This document shows positions 26,041 to 35,091 of a DNA stretch of 64,000 nt, in pieces. The stretch is taken from contig CAZMYT010000007.1 of assembly GCA_964570565.1 (NCBI GenBank), positions 1-64,000 on the forward strand, written 5' to 3'. The translations under genes were made by a program, and so were the position numbers. The stretch's first letter is position 1; each line of letters opens with the position of its first letter. The stretch comes from W0P28-013 sp964570565. Its GTDB lineage: Bacteria > Bacteroidota > Bacteroidia > Bacteroidales > Paludibacteraceae. Under the pieces are notes generated by a model that worked only from the letters and a program-made list of their open reading frames with translations, was not told the DNA's origin and made no database searches.

Positions 26041-26682
26041 TTAATAGCGTTTGGGTTTATAAATATCAATTAATTTCCACCCCACAGACACTGTAAACGC
26101 ATTGATTGGATCCATATTGATTTCCTGTTGGTCAAGTGTTTTATAATGATATAATTGCTGAATCAAATTATAGCGAACATCAACAGACAAAAACCAAATA
26201 TCTAAACCTACACCAGCATCTAAACCAACTTGCGCTTTACGAGCTTCTAATACCAAATCTTGTACATTGTCGATAGAAGTATCAGAACCTGCATTAAAAC
26301 GAAATTTAGGACCTGCCATCAAGCGCAAATTAAATAACTTCGTATTGATAACTTTAAATCCTAGTAATACAGGAACATCTATAGTACTTAAAATAACATC
26401 ATCGGTAATAATTTGATTATTATAAGCATACTGAACCTTAGACACATTCAAATTATAATTAAACTCGGGCTGTACATAAAATCCACGACCAAAACGTGCA
26501 AATGCACCCAATTGTACACCCTGTGTTAAATCACTTTTCAAATTCCAATTTTGATCGCTGTACTGCCAATTTTTATCAAAACCTAAACAGGTATTATAAC
26601 CACCTTTTACGCCTAGTGTAAATTGTGCTGATGCAAATACTGAAATGGTTGCAAGACCTATAATTAAAATGAGCTTTTTCAT
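26041..26682 (-). CDS. Outer-membrane beta-barrel protein (PorT-like family)
   Basis: 213 residues with signal peptide MKKLILIIGLATISVFASAQ. The mature part starts FTLGVKGGYN and alternates hydrophobic and polar residues typical of 8-stranded barrels (GVQLGAFARFGRGFYVQPEFNY ... VPVLLGFKVI ... LDAGVGLDIWFLSVDVRYN). It belongs to the broad outer-membrane beta-barrel (OMP_b-brl_2-like) family common in Bacteroidota. No specific role can be assigned. It is the last gene of the minus-strand run with tdh and kbl, 51 nt from tdh. Confidence 0.8.
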   Translation of the reverse strand: MKKLILIIGLATISVFASAQFTLGVKGGYNTCLGFDKNWQYSDQNWNLKSDLTQGVQLGAFARFGRGFYVQPEFNYNLNVSKVQYAYNNQIITDDVILSTIDVPVLLGFKVINTKLFNLRLMAGPKFRFNAGSDTSIDNVQDLVLEARKAQVGLDAGVGLDIWFLSVDVRYNLIQQLYHYKTLDQQEINMDPINAFTVSVGWKLIDIYKPKRY

Positions 26683-26733
26683 AATTGTTCTATTTTTTCT
26701 TTCCCTCTTGCAAGCACTGTGCCAAACATCACC

Positions 26734-27759
26734 TTACTCCCAATTCAAAATAACTTTACCACACAAACCGCTTTCCATCACATCAAATCCTTTTTGAAAA
26801 TCATCAATATGGAAGCGATGTGTAATAACGGGTGTCAAATCGATACCAGAAATCAACATTTGCTCCATTTGATACCAAGTTTCCCACATTTCACGTCCGT
26901 ATATCCCTTTAATAGTGAGCGCATTAAAAATGATTTCGCTCCAATTTACAGTTGTTGTGTCGGGTAAAATTCCCAACTGAGCAATTTTGGACCCCTTATA
27001 CATACTATCAATCATTTCGCGGAAGGCAACGGGTGAACCCGACATTTCCAATCCGATATCAAATCCACGCATATGTAATTGCGCCATCGCTTGTTTCACC
27101 GTTTCACCTTTAGAAGGATTAATGGCCAATGTAGCGCCCATTTGTTTAGCAATATTTAATCGATAGTCGCTGATATCGGTTACCACAATATGACGTGCAC
27201 CAGCAAAACGACAAATGGCTGTAGCCATAGTTCCAATAAGCCCTGCACCAGTAATTAATACATCTTCGCCAATGAGCGGAAAAGATAAAGCGGTGTGAGT
27301 AGCATTACCAAAAGGGTCCATAATAGAGGCCATTTCATCAGAAATGCGGGCATCTAACTTAACCACATTACTTTCTGGAATACATAAATATTCGGCAAAT
27401 GCACCATCGCGATTAACGCCTACACCAATGGAATATTCACACACATGCAATTTACCACGACGACAGTTTCGACAATGTCCACAAGCAATATGACCTTCGC
27501 CTGTAACACGGTCGCCCACTTGAATATTACGTACACCCAAACCAACTTTAGCGACAACGCCAACATATTCATGTCCTATTACCATGGGAGTATGAATGGT
27601 TTTCTGCGACCACTCGTCCCATTTATAAATGTGCAAGTCGGTTCCACAAATGGCCGTTTTTTTGATTTTAATCAAAACATCGTTCACCCCTACCTCTGGA
27701 ATCGGAACATCTTCCATCCAAATGCCCTTTTCAGCGTATTTTTTAACTAATGCTTTCAT
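26734..27759 (-). CDS. tdh: L-threonine 3-dehydrogenase
   Basis: 341 residues from the ATG at 27759 (MKALVKKYAEKGIWMEDVP), the same length as E. coli Tdh. It oxidises L-threonine with NAD+ to 2-amino-3-ketobutyrate. It is a zinc medium-chain dehydrogenase: the catalytic zinc site is AICGTDLHIY and GHEYVG. The structural zinc site is CGHCRNCRRGKLHVC. The Rossmann motif is GAGLIGTMA. It lies directly downstream of kbl, the next pathway enzyme, so the pair converts threonine to glycine and acetyl-CoA. Confidence 0.96.
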   Translation of the reverse strand: MKALVKKYAEKGIWMEDVPIPEVGVNDVLIKIKKTAICGTDLHIYKWDEWSQKTIHTPMVIGHEYVGVVAKVGLGVRNIQVGDRVTGEGHIACGHCRNCRRGKLHVCEYSIGVGVNRDGAFAEYLCIPESNVVKLDARISDEMASIMDPFGNATHTALSFPLIGEDVLITGAGLIGTMATAICRFAGARHIVVTDISDYRLNIAKQMGATLAINPSKGETVKQAMAQLHMRGFDIGLEMSGSPVAFREMIDSMYKGSKIAQLGILPDTTTVNWSEIIFNALTIKGIYGREMWETWYQMEQMLISGIDLTPVITHRFHIDDFQKGFDVMESGLCGKVILNWE

Positions 27760-27785
27760 AGTGTTAGATTTTAATGACAATTAGA

Positions 27786-28970
27786 TTATATAACTTCAAG
27801 CATTTTGCCTACTTTTATAAATGCCTCAATACATTTGTCGAGGTGTTCTTGTTCATGAGCCGCCGATATTTGTACACGAATACGTGCTTGACCTTTTGGT
27901 ACAACTGGATAATAAAAACCAGTGACATAAATGCCTTCGTCTTGTAACTTCGCCGAAAACTCTTGCGATAATTTGGCATCGTACAACATCACCGCACAGA
28001 TAGCTGATTGTGTAGGTTTTATATCAAAACCTGCTGCCAACATTTTCTCTCTAAAATAATCGGTATTACGATGTAATTTGTCTTGTAATTCGTTTGTTTT
28101 GTCCATCATGGCAAACATTTCGATGCCTGCCGCGACTACCATGGGTGGTAATGAATTAGAAAAAAGATAGGGACGAGAACGTTGACGCAACAAATCTATA
28201 ATTTCTTTTTTTCCAGTTGTAAATCCACCAACTGCGCCACCAAAGGCTTTACCCAAAGTTCCTGTTAAAATTTCAACTTTACCACGTAATTGGTACAGTT
28301 CAGTAACTCCACGTCCTGTTTTACCAACCACACCAGCCGAATGGCTTTCATCAACCATAATCATTGCATTATAGCGGTTAGCTAATTCGTATATTTTGTC
28401 TAACGGACATACATTGCCATCCATTGAAAACACACCATCAGTCACAATCAATCGAAAACGACAGGATTGTGCAGCTTTGAGTTGCTCTTCTAGCTCCGCC
28501 ATATCTGCATTTGCGTAACGAAAACGCTGTGCCTTACATAAACGCACACCATCGATAATGGAAGCGTGATTCAAAGCATCGGAAATAATAGCATCTTCTT
28601 CTGTCAACAATGGTTCAAATACGCCACCGTTAGCATCAAAACAAGCGGCATACAAAATAGCATCTTCAGTTCCAAAATAACGCGAAATAGCTTGTTCTAA
28701 CTCTTTATGACAATCTTGGGTTCCACAAATAAAACGTACTGACGACATACCATAACCACGCTCATCCATAGCTTTTTTGGCCGCAGCAATAAGCGCAGGA
28801 TGATTAGCTAAACCCAAATAATTGTTTGCACAAAAATTGAGCACATGCTTGCCGTTAACCACTATGTCTGCTCCTTGAGGAGAGGCAATCAACCGTTCAT
28901 TTTTGAATAAGCCAGCCTCTTTAATAGCAGCCAATTCAGATGTTAAATGTGTTTGAAAATCTTGATACAT
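27786..28970 (-). CDS. kbl: Glycine C-acetyltransferase (2-amino-3-ketobutyrate CoA ligase)
   Basis: 394 residues. A PLP enzyme of the alpha-oxoamine synthase family that cleaves 2-amino-3-ketobutyrate with CoA to glycine and acetyl-CoA. Motifs: NFCANNYLGLANHP, MVDESHSAGVVGKTGRG and the PLP-lysine motif TLGKAFGGAVGG. It is 26 nt upstream of tdh in the same orientation. No TAnnTTTG box was found immediately upstream, so transcription may come from the HAD promoter at 30828-30835. Confidence 0.96.
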   Translation of the reverse strand: MYQDFQTHLTSELAAIKEAGLFKNERLIASPQGADIVVNGKHVLNFCANNYLGLANHPALIAAAKKAMDERGYGMSSVRFICGTQDCHKELEQAISRYFGTEDAILYAACFDANGGVFEPLLTEEDAIISDALNHASIIDGVRLCKAQRFRYANADMAELEEQLKAAQSCRFRLIVTDGVFSMDGNVCPLDKIYELANRYNAMIMVDESHSAGVVGKTGRGVTELYQLRGKVEILTGTLGKAFGGAVGGFTTGKKEIIDLLRQRSRPYLFSNSLPPMVVAAGIEMFAMMDKTNELQDKLHRNTDYFREKMLAAGFDIKPTQSAICAVMLYDAKLSQEFSAKLQDEGIYVTGFYYPVVPKGQARIRVQISAAHEQEHLDKCIEAFIKVGKMLEVI

Positions 28971-29006
28971 AATGATATTAGTTATGAAAACGATACTATG
29001 TATTTA

Positions 29007-30113
29007 CTAAAACCGAGCCACAATTTCGATGACTAATTTATCTTGTTCCGAAGGATCGGCTAAGTTCCAATTAGTATAAAAATATTTTTCGTAGTTAACA
29101 CGTAACTCCGCCAAAATCGGTTTCGCAAGTGTTAATGACACGCCAGCCGTAATACGCTGTCTCTCAAAATCGTCTGCTTCATATTGGCCTAACGTATTTT
29201 TAAATCCTCTATTATTATCGGTCATCATATCATAACGCCCCATAAACGAGATTTTATTAAATACTTTTTCTAAAGGCAAATCATAACTTAACAAACCTGT
29301 AAATGCGTGTGCTGGTTTAAACACATTTCCGTTATAGGTTTTATACAAATATTCGACTTCGGCATGAAACCCAAAGAAGTTACTGAGCAATCCCACATCA
29401 TACGCATTCATACGCACACTATCGGGTTCGAACGATTGAAAATTGAGCGAAATATTAATATACTTGGATGGATCAAACGTAGCACGTGTAGCAAAACACA
29501 TGGTATTATGCCACTCTTTTTGTTGGTAAATACCAGCGCCATTATATACCCCAGCTACTACTGAAAATGGGAATTTTTCGGTCAATGTATATCCTGCAGT
29601 GAAACCAACATCGCGTAATCCGGAAATTTCTTTAGCAATAAACGAACGATTGGCAAAATACAACAAATGAGGACTACGTAAATTATCAGTACTGAAAGGA
29701 ACTTTCATTTGTCCTAAAGTTAAAGCGAGTCCTTTGGTGGGGAATACACGAATATAAGCGTCTAGCATACGTGTAACACCAGCATCAGATAAATCAATTT
29801 CAGCTTTATAGGCTACCAAAGGATGCACATTGCCGGTAAAGCTAACACGAGCGTTACGCACTTGAAATCGACTAGCATCTAGCGTACTACAATATTCGTA
29901 ACGGCTACGAAGCGTTCCGTGTATCTCTGGAGCATAATCTTTAGCTTCCATCTTTTTGGTATCGAGCACTTTACCCTCATCCACATCGGCCTTTCCTGTA
30001 TTCTCTAAATCAAACAATGAAAAATTAGACAATGAATCGGTATGTGCTGTTTGGGCAAAAGTAACACTCGCACAACCGAATAACATCCATAAAAGTGTGT
30101 GTTTGTTAATCAT
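29007..30113 (-). CDS. OprO/OprP-type (phosphate-selective) porin
   Basis: 368 residues with signal peptide ending VTFAQ. After a linker of about 40 residues comes HGTLRSRYEYCSTLDASRFQVRNARVSF, then GLALTLGQMKVPFSTDNLRSP, typical of phosphate-selective porin O/P family barrels, ending in an aromatic-terminal strand (VIEIVARF) as expected for BAM recognition. Selectivity for phosphate is not shown. It overlaps the HAD gene by 8 nt, indicating coupling, and precedes kbl-tdh. Confidence 0.88.
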   Translation of the reverse strand: MINKHTLLWMLFGCASVTFAQTAHTDSLSNFSLFDLENTGKADVDEGKVLDTKKMEAKDYAPEIHGTLRSRYEYCSTLDASRFQVRNARVSFTGNVHPLVAYKAEIDLSDAGVTRMLDAYIRVFPTKGLALTLGQMKVPFSTDNLRSPHLLYFANRSFIAKEISGLRDVGFTAGYTLTEKFPFSVVAGVYNGAGIYQQKEWHNTMCFATRATFDPSKYINISLNFQSFEPDSVRMNAYDVGLLSNFFGFHAEVEYLYKTYNGNVFKPAHAFTGLLSYDLPLEKVFNKISFMGRYDMMTDNNRGFKNTLGQYEADDFERQRITAGVSLTLAKPILAELRVNYEKYFYTNWNLADPSEQDKLVIEIVARF

Positions 30114-30819
30114 AAATAGCGGTCCATTGAGTTAATAATTCGTGCATAGATGGATAAACCACATGTGCACCTGCGTCCAATAATACTTTATCTTCAAGAA
30201 TTCCTGTATTTACGCCAATAGTAAAAATACCAGCACCTACACCAGCTTGAATACCAAGCGGTGCATTTTCAATAACGACAGCCTGCCAAGGCTCAATCTT
30301 AGCCTTTTGTAGAGCCATTAAATAAGGTTCTGGATTAGGTTTTCCATATTTCACATCAAAAGCTGTCACCATTTTTTCTTTTTCAAAAATAGTTCCAAAA
30401 TGATGGTGTAATGTATTCAATAACGAACGTTGAGCAGAGCCTGTGACAATATAAATATCTAACCCTTGAGCTTGAATTTTATGTAACAATTCAAGAACAT
30501 GTTTCACTGGCTTTACTGGTCCACAAGCTTCAAAATAACGTCCCTTTTCGGCATACATTGCTTTACACTCTTCGTCCGTAGCCACACGTCCGCGATGACG
30601 TAAAAAGAACTCATTGATAGTGCCTTCGCCTGTACGCCCTTCGTTCATATAGGCGTCGTATTCAGTAAAATCAAACCCATTATTTTGCATGGTACGTGTC
30701 CACGCTAACGCATGAAATGGCATCGAATCAAATAACACACCATCCATATCAAAAAAAACAGCCTTCAAATCGAAGGACGGATAAGACTGTTTTGCTAAAA
30801 ATTCCTCTATCTCTTTCAT
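30106..30819 (-). CDS. HAD-family hydrolase, beta-phosphoglucomutase-like
   Basis: 237 residues. The HAD motifs are visible: motif I FFDMDGVLFDSMP (nucleophile and acid/base Asp), motif II IVTGS, a motif III Lys near KYGKPNPEPY and motif IV VIENAPLGIQAG. The helical cap between motifs I and II is of the beta-phosphoglucomutase / GPH class; substrates could be sugar phosphates. Its stop overlaps the porin start. Its promoter box ends 8 nt before the ATG. Confidence 0.88.
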   Translation of the reverse strand: MKEIEEFLAKQSYPSFDLKAVFFDMDGVLFDSMPFHALAWTRTMQNNGFDFTEYDAYMNEGRTGEGTINEFFLRHRGRVATDEECKAMYAEKGRYFEACGPVKPVKHVLELLHKIQAQGLDIYIVTGSAQRSLLNTLHHHFGTIFEKEKMVTAFDVKYGKPNPEPYLMALQKAKIEPWQAVVIENAPLGIQAGVGAGIFTIGVNTGILEDKVLLDAGAHVVYPSMHELLTQWTAIYD

Positions 30820-30827
30820 ATTATGTG

Positions 30828-30835
30828 CAAAGATA
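30828..30835 (-). promoter_or_regulatory. -7 promoter box for the HAD-porin-kbl-tdh run
   Basis: TATCTTTG on the minus strand ends 8 nt upstream of the HAD ATG at 30819, so the leader must be very short. No other such box was seen before the downstream genes. Confidence 0.55.
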
Positions 30836-30957
30836 CATCATTTACAGCATATAATAAACGCTTTTATTAAAAAAATATAAAGCAATTAATTTACTGATTA
30901 ACAATTTATTAATAAAATATTTGAAAATTATTTTAAAAAAAATATGGTATTTTGTAT

Positions 30958-30988
30958 TGCATAGTACTAAAATATACAATATCTTTGC
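30958..30988 (+). promoter_or_regulatory. Promoter of the PadR gene (TTG - 20 nt - TATCTTTG)
   Basis: TTG at 30958-30960 and TATCTTTG at 30981-30988 have the same 20-nt spacing as at ppdK; the leader is 49 nt. Confidence 0.7.
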
Positions 30989-31037
30989 AGCGTGATTTCA
31001 ATCAAATTAAAAAAACTCATAGCTTAATTATAAACTT

Positions 31038-31367
31038 ATGGCAATAAACACAGAAAACATTAAATCGCAAATGCGTAAAGGTTTTTTAGAATATTGTATT
31101 TTACTCATTATCGACAAAAAGCCAGCTTACGCATCGGATATTATTGTAGAACTTAAAAATGCAGAACTCATTGTGGTAGAAGGAACACTCTACCCTTTGC
31201 TCACCCGCTTAAAAAATAGCGGCTTATTGGATTATGTGTGGCAAGAATCAACACAAGGGCCACCACGTAAATACTACACGTTAACATCAGATGGTAAAGC
31301 ATTTTTAGCAGAACTTGACCACGCGTGGGACGAAATAAAGAATGTTGTTGATATTGTAAAAAAATAA
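31038..31367 (+). CDS. PadR-family transcriptional regulator
   Basis: 109 residues. A winged-helix domain: KGFLEYCILLIIDKKPAYASDIIVEL, then VVEGTLYPLLTRLKNSGLLDY and the wing SGPPRKYYTLT-like segment (QGPPRKYYTLTSDGK). PadR proteins act as dimeric repressors. It lies 19 nt upstream of the PspC/GIN gene, an arrangement common in Bacteroidota, and probably regulates its own operon. The inducer is unknown. Confidence 0.93.
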   Translation: MAINTENIKSQMRKGFLEYCILLIIDKKPAYASDIIVELKNAELIVVEGTLYPLLTRLKNSGLLDYVWQESTQGPPRKYYTLTSDGKAFLAELDHAWDEIKNVVDIVKK

Positions 31368-31386
31368 TTTCAAAAAATCATATAAT

Positions 31387-33051
31387 ATGAAAAAGACATT
31401 AACAATTAATTTAAACGGAATCGTTTTCAATATTGATGAGGACGCTTACCAAGCCTTAAAAAGTTACTTAAACGAAATTGGAGCTCATTTTGTCTCAGAA
31501 GAAGAAAAAGAGATTCTAAAAGATATTGAGGCACGTATTGCCGAATTATTTGCCGAAAAACTCCAAGGCAACAAAGGTGTTATCGAAATAGCTGATGTAG
31601 AAAGCGTTATCAGCGTACTCGGACATCCAAATCAATTTGAAAGCGAAGCTACCGAATCAGAAGAAACAAACAAAACAGAAGAACCTAAAAAAGGTAAACA
31701 CAAACGTTTCTATCGTGACCCAGAAAATCGCATACTTGGCGGTGTGGCTGGCGGTGTGGCAGCCTATCTCGATTGGGATACAACACTGGTGCGCATTCTA
31801 TTTGTCATATTAGTCATTATTGGTTTTGGCTGGGCTATTCCTATTTACTTATTGGTATGGCTTATTGCGCCCGAGGCACGCACTACTGCGCAACGACTAG
31901 AAATGCAAGGCAAAGATGTAACCGTTGATGCAATCAAAGAACAATTCGACTCGGCTAAAGAATATGTTGAATCGGACAGATTTAAACAATCAGCATCACG
32001 TATTGGCATCCGTTTAGGCGAAATAGTACGTTGGTTATTTAAAGCATTATTCATATTTGTAAGCGTTATAATGAGTATTATTTGCATCGCTGTTTTGGCT
32101 GCCATTATATTTGCATTGATTGTGGTAATTGTAGCAGGTCAAGATGTGGTTGCTAGTATGTTGCCATTCACCTTGATGTCGCCATTTGGCGGTTGGGCTG
32201 CTCTTTCTAGTGTCGCTTTAATCGTAATTATTCCTATTTTGGCCATCATGATTAGTTCTTTCCGATTATTAAGAGGAAAACGACCAGAACAAAGATCACA
32301 TTGGTTTGGTTGGACACTTTTTGTGGCTTGGATTATCAGTTTATTTGTTCTAATCGGTTTGTCTATCAAATATATAACAAACGATAATTTTGACACGACT
32401 GCCAATGTCAACACCATTACCGAAACACGTGCCATCACTCCATTTCACAGCATCGAAGTATCGAATAATATGAAAGTGATGATATCGCAGGGCGACTCTA
32501 CGACGGTAATTGTAAAAGCTGGCGACACGCGTATTGGTTATATCCAAACAGAAGTGCGCGATAGTATTTTATATGTAGAATTAAAAGATGATGCCAATTC
32601 ACTACACGTGCTAAATAGTGGTGGTACAGTATACGTTACAACTCCTAATTTACGATTGGTAAAAGCCAACCAAGCTAGTGTTATAAGATCAAATGCTCCG
32701 CTTAAATTCACCAATTTAGAATTGAATTTGAACGAAGCAAGTAAAGCGGATCTTGATGTAATAATTGCGAATCTGTTGACGATAAAAGCATCAGAAGCCT
32801 GCAAAGTTGAAATTGAAGGAACTGCAGATAAATTATCTACAAACATCAACAATGCTTCTAAAGCAGATTTAGACGAATTAGTAACCACAACCGCTAATGT
32901 TGAAGCTCGTAACGCTTCAAAAGTAGAAGTAGGAACCACACAAAGTTTATGGATGTCGGCTCACGATGCTAGTAAAATTACCTACAAAGGAACTCCGGTG
33001 ATTTTACAATCGATTCAAGAAGGCATGTCGAAAATTAAACAAGATAATTAA
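31387..33051 (+). CDS. PspC-domain membrane protein with C-terminal head-GIN (DUF2807) domain
   Basis: 554 residues. The N-terminal cytoplasmic part (1-105) is acidic and charged. A PspC domain follows (about 107-166, RFYRDPENRILGGVAGGVAAYL ... IYLLVWLIAP). Three further hydrophobic stretches lie at about 212-250, 260-292 and 305-330. Last comes a head-GIN beta-solenoid (about 350-545). The solenoid has a regular (N/E/D)AS/C-K ladder with Lys at 453, 473, 492, 512 and 530. Such proteins are envelope-stress related by PspC homology; the true function is unknown. Co-operonic with PadR. Confidence 0.88.
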   Translation: MKKTLTINLNGIVFNIDEDAYQALKSYLNEIGAHFVSEEEKEILKDIEARIAELFAEKLQGNKGVIEIADVESVISVLGHPNQFESEATESEETNKTEEPKKGKHKRFYRDPENRILGGVAGGVAAYLDWDTTLVRILFVILVIIGFGWAIPIYLLVWLIAPEARTTAQRLEMQGKDVTVDAIKEQFDSAKEYVESDRFKQSASRIGIRLGEIVRWLFKALFIFVSVIMSIICIAVLAAIIFALIVVIVAGQDVVASMLPFTLMSPFGGWAALSSVALIVIIPILAIMISSFRLLRGKRPEQRSHWFGWTLFVAWIISLFVLIGLSIKYITNDNFDTTANVNTITETRAITPFHSIEVSNNMKVMISQGDSTTVIVKAGDTRIGYIQTEVRDSILYVELKDDANSLHVLNSGGTVYVTTPNLRLVKANQASVIRSNAPLKFTNLELNLNEASKADLDVIIANLLTIKASEACKVEIEGTADKLSTNINNASKADLDELVTTTANVEARNASKVEVGTTQSLWMSAHDASKITYKGTPVILQSIQEGMSKIKQDN

Positions 33052-33095
33052 GCACAAAACCTTTTTCATAGATTTCACATCATGTGCTTTATACG

Positions 33096-33125
33096 GTCCC
33101 TGCCTGTGAAGGTGGGGACTTTTAT
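33096..33125 (+). terminator. Terminator after the PspC/GIN gene
   Basis: A 10-bp stem with two G-U pairs (33096-33105 with 33110-33119), a GTGA tetraloop and a T-run. Confidence 0.75.
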
Positions 33126-33130
33126 TTATA

Positions 33131-33163
33131 AAAAAGCGTAATGGAACAAACCACTACGCTTTA
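33131..33163 (-). terminator. Terminator for the PAP2 gene (minus strand)
   Basis: An 8-bp stem (33133-33140 with 33155-33162), extended by three inner pairs after one mismatch. The A-run on the plus strand gives the U-tract on the minus strand. Confidence 0.65.
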
Positions 33164-33181
33164 TATTTTGATGGGTAAAAA

Positions 33182-33874
33182 TTACCGCTTAAATTTCGAC
33201 TGGATAAAAGTCCAACTCTTTTGAACTAACAAAGTCAACAGACCATATAAAAACATATAGACTACATTCACAGCCATCATACCTACAGCGGCGCCAACGA
33301 GCACATCGCTACTCCAATGTTTGTCGCGTGCATAACGCAAATAACCAACGCCACCAGCACACACCATACCAGCCGCACTAACCACACCGCCACCTTTGCT
33401 ACCAATATATTCGTGATGCAAAGCCATAGAAGCCAAAAACGCTTGATTGGTATGTTGCGAAGGGAAAGAGGTGTTGCCATACTCTTTTTTAGGACGCGTT
33501 ACTTTTGTAAACTGTTTGGTACGATGCACCACCGCATCACCAATAATATAGGCCGATGTAAATGTTAGAACCCGCACCACAAAAGGTGTGCGTGCCGACA
33601 TTCCCACACGATCGAGCACAAAGATAAAAGGAATGGGCGCATAACGTCCGTAATCGTCAACCACTTCAGGCACTTTAGTATCTTGCAATGCTTGTATGCG
33701 TTCTTTTAAAGGTTGATTGGCATTGATAATCAAACCAAAAATTAAGAATAATAGAGGCAATACAAAATTAATGCTCAAAGCATAAATAAGTTTTCCCTTT
33801 GATATTTTTTTAGCCTGAACTTCCTTACGAAAGCCAGCTTCTGGAAATAACAAAAATAAAAAAAATCGTTTCAT
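33182..33874 (-). CDS. PAP2-superfamily membrane phosphatase
   Basis: 230 residues with about five hydrophobic segments. All three PAP2 signatures are present: KQFTKVTRP (K-x6-RP), PSQHTNQAF (PSxH) and LRYARDKHWSSD (R-x5-H-x3-D). Such enzymes dephosphorylate lipid phosphates such as undecaprenyl-PP, phosphatidate or lipid A. The N-terminal ~30 residues are basic, and the first helix starts near 30. Convergent with the PspC/GIN gene; no close TAnnTTTG box. Confidence 0.9.
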   Translation of the reverse strand: MKRFFLFLLFPEAGFRKEVQAKKISKGKLIYALSINFVLPLLFLIFGLIINANQPLKERIQALQDTKVPEVVDDYGRYAPIPFIFVLDRVGMSARTPFVVRVLTFTSAYIIGDAVVHRTKQFTKVTRPKKEYGNTSFPSQHTNQAFLASMALHHEYIGSKGGGVVSAAGMVCAGGVGYLRYARDKHWSSDVLVGAAVGMMAVNVVYMFLYGLLTLLVQKSWTFIQSKFKR

Positions 33875-33917
33875 AAAAAACTTATTTAGCGTGACAAATT
33901 CGTATTTCTGGAACTAC

Positions 33918-35024
33918 TTACAAATTAGATTCTTTCATGCGTTCCGCATTTTCGGCAATAATCAGATGATTGATACAATCTTCGATATCGCCATCCATAT
34001 AGGCTGAAAGATTATAAACGGTATAGTTAATACGGTGATCGGTAATACGCCCTTGTGGATAATTATAGGTACGAATTTTGGCCGAACGGTCGCCAGTAGA
34101 AACCATGGTTTTGCGCTTAGACGCAATATCGTCCAAATATTTTTGATGTTCTCTATCATAAATAAATGTGCGTAAACGTGCCAAGGCACGCTCTTTATTT
34201 TTAGGTTGGTCACGCGTTTCGGTACATTCAATCAAAATTTCCTCAGGAACGCCCGTATTCGGATTTTTCCACATATAACGCAAACGAACGCCCGACTCCA
34301 CTTTATTTACATTTTGTCCGCCAGCACCGCCCGAACGAAACGTATCCCATTTAATTTCGCCTTCGTTTATTTCCACATCAAACTCTTGTGCTTCTGGCAA
34401 AACCGCCACAGATGCTGCTGAGGTATGTACGCGACCTTGAGTTTCGGTAGCTGGCACACGTTGTACGCGGTGCACACCCGATTCATATTTTAAAATGCCG
34501 TAAACGCCTTCGCCCGTTACTGCAAATACAATTTCCTTGTAACCACCAGCAGTACCTTCATTAAAATTGGAAACGGCGACTTTCCAGCCTTTCGTTTCAC
34601 AAAATTTGATATACATACGAAACAAATCGCCTGCAAAAATAGCGGCTTCGTCGCCTCCAGTACCACCACGAATTTCAACAATACAATTTTTAGCATCTTC
34701 GGGGTCAGCCGGAATCAAAAGCAATTTTATCTCCTCTTCCAATGGCTCAATTTTAGGTTCAATAGCGTCAATTTCTAGTTTGGCCATTTCACGCATTTCT
34801 GGATCATTTTCAGAATCCAAAATTTCTTTAGCTTCAGCTAAATTTTGCAATAAACGTTGATATTCATTCCGTTTGGTAATAATACGCTCCAATTCGCTAT
34901 ACTCTTTATTGAGTTTAACATAGCGTTTCATATCAGAAATAATGGATGGATCGGTAATGAGCGTAGAAACCTCTTCAAACCGAGCAGATAAACCCTCCAA
35001 ACGGGAAATTAGCGTATTATTCAT
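33918..35024 (-). CDS. prfA: Peptide chain release factor 1
   Basis: 368 residues. RF1 recognises UAA and UAG. The GGQ motif (SGGAGGQNVNKVESGVR) that triggers peptidyl-tRNA hydrolysis is present. The tripeptide region reads VPATETQGRVHTSA: PATE is the RF1 type (PxT), not the RF2 SPF. C-terminal motif DHRINYTVYNL is typical. A -7 box precedes it. Confidence 0.97.
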   Translation of the reverse strand: MNNTLISRLEGLSARFEEVSTLITDPSIISDMKRYVKLNKEYSELERIITKRNEYQRLLQNLAEAKEILDSENDPEMREMAKLEIDAIEPKIEPLEEEIKLLLIPADPEDAKNCIVEIRGGTGGDEAAIFAGDLFRMYIKFCETKGWKVAVSNFNEGTAGGYKEIVFAVTGEGVYGILKYESGVHRVQRVPATETQGRVHTSAASVAVLPEAQEFDVEINEGEIKWDTFRSGGAGGQNVNKVESGVRLRYMWKNPNTGVPEEILIECTETRDQPKNKERALARLRTFIYDREHQKYLDDIASKRKTMVSTGDRSAKIRTYNYPQGRITDHRINYTVYNLSAYMDGDIEDCINHLIIAENAERMKESNL

Positions 35025-35050
35025 CGTTGTTTAAATATTTTTTGAGTGTG

Positions 35051-35058
35051 CAAAAGTA
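35051..35058 (-). promoter_or_regulatory. -7 promoter box for prfA
   Basis: TACTTTTG on the minus strand, 26 nt upstream of the prfA ATG. Confidence 0.55.
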
Positions 35059-35091
35059 ATGATTTTTTGGCAATTGTCGAAGAGCAAAACG

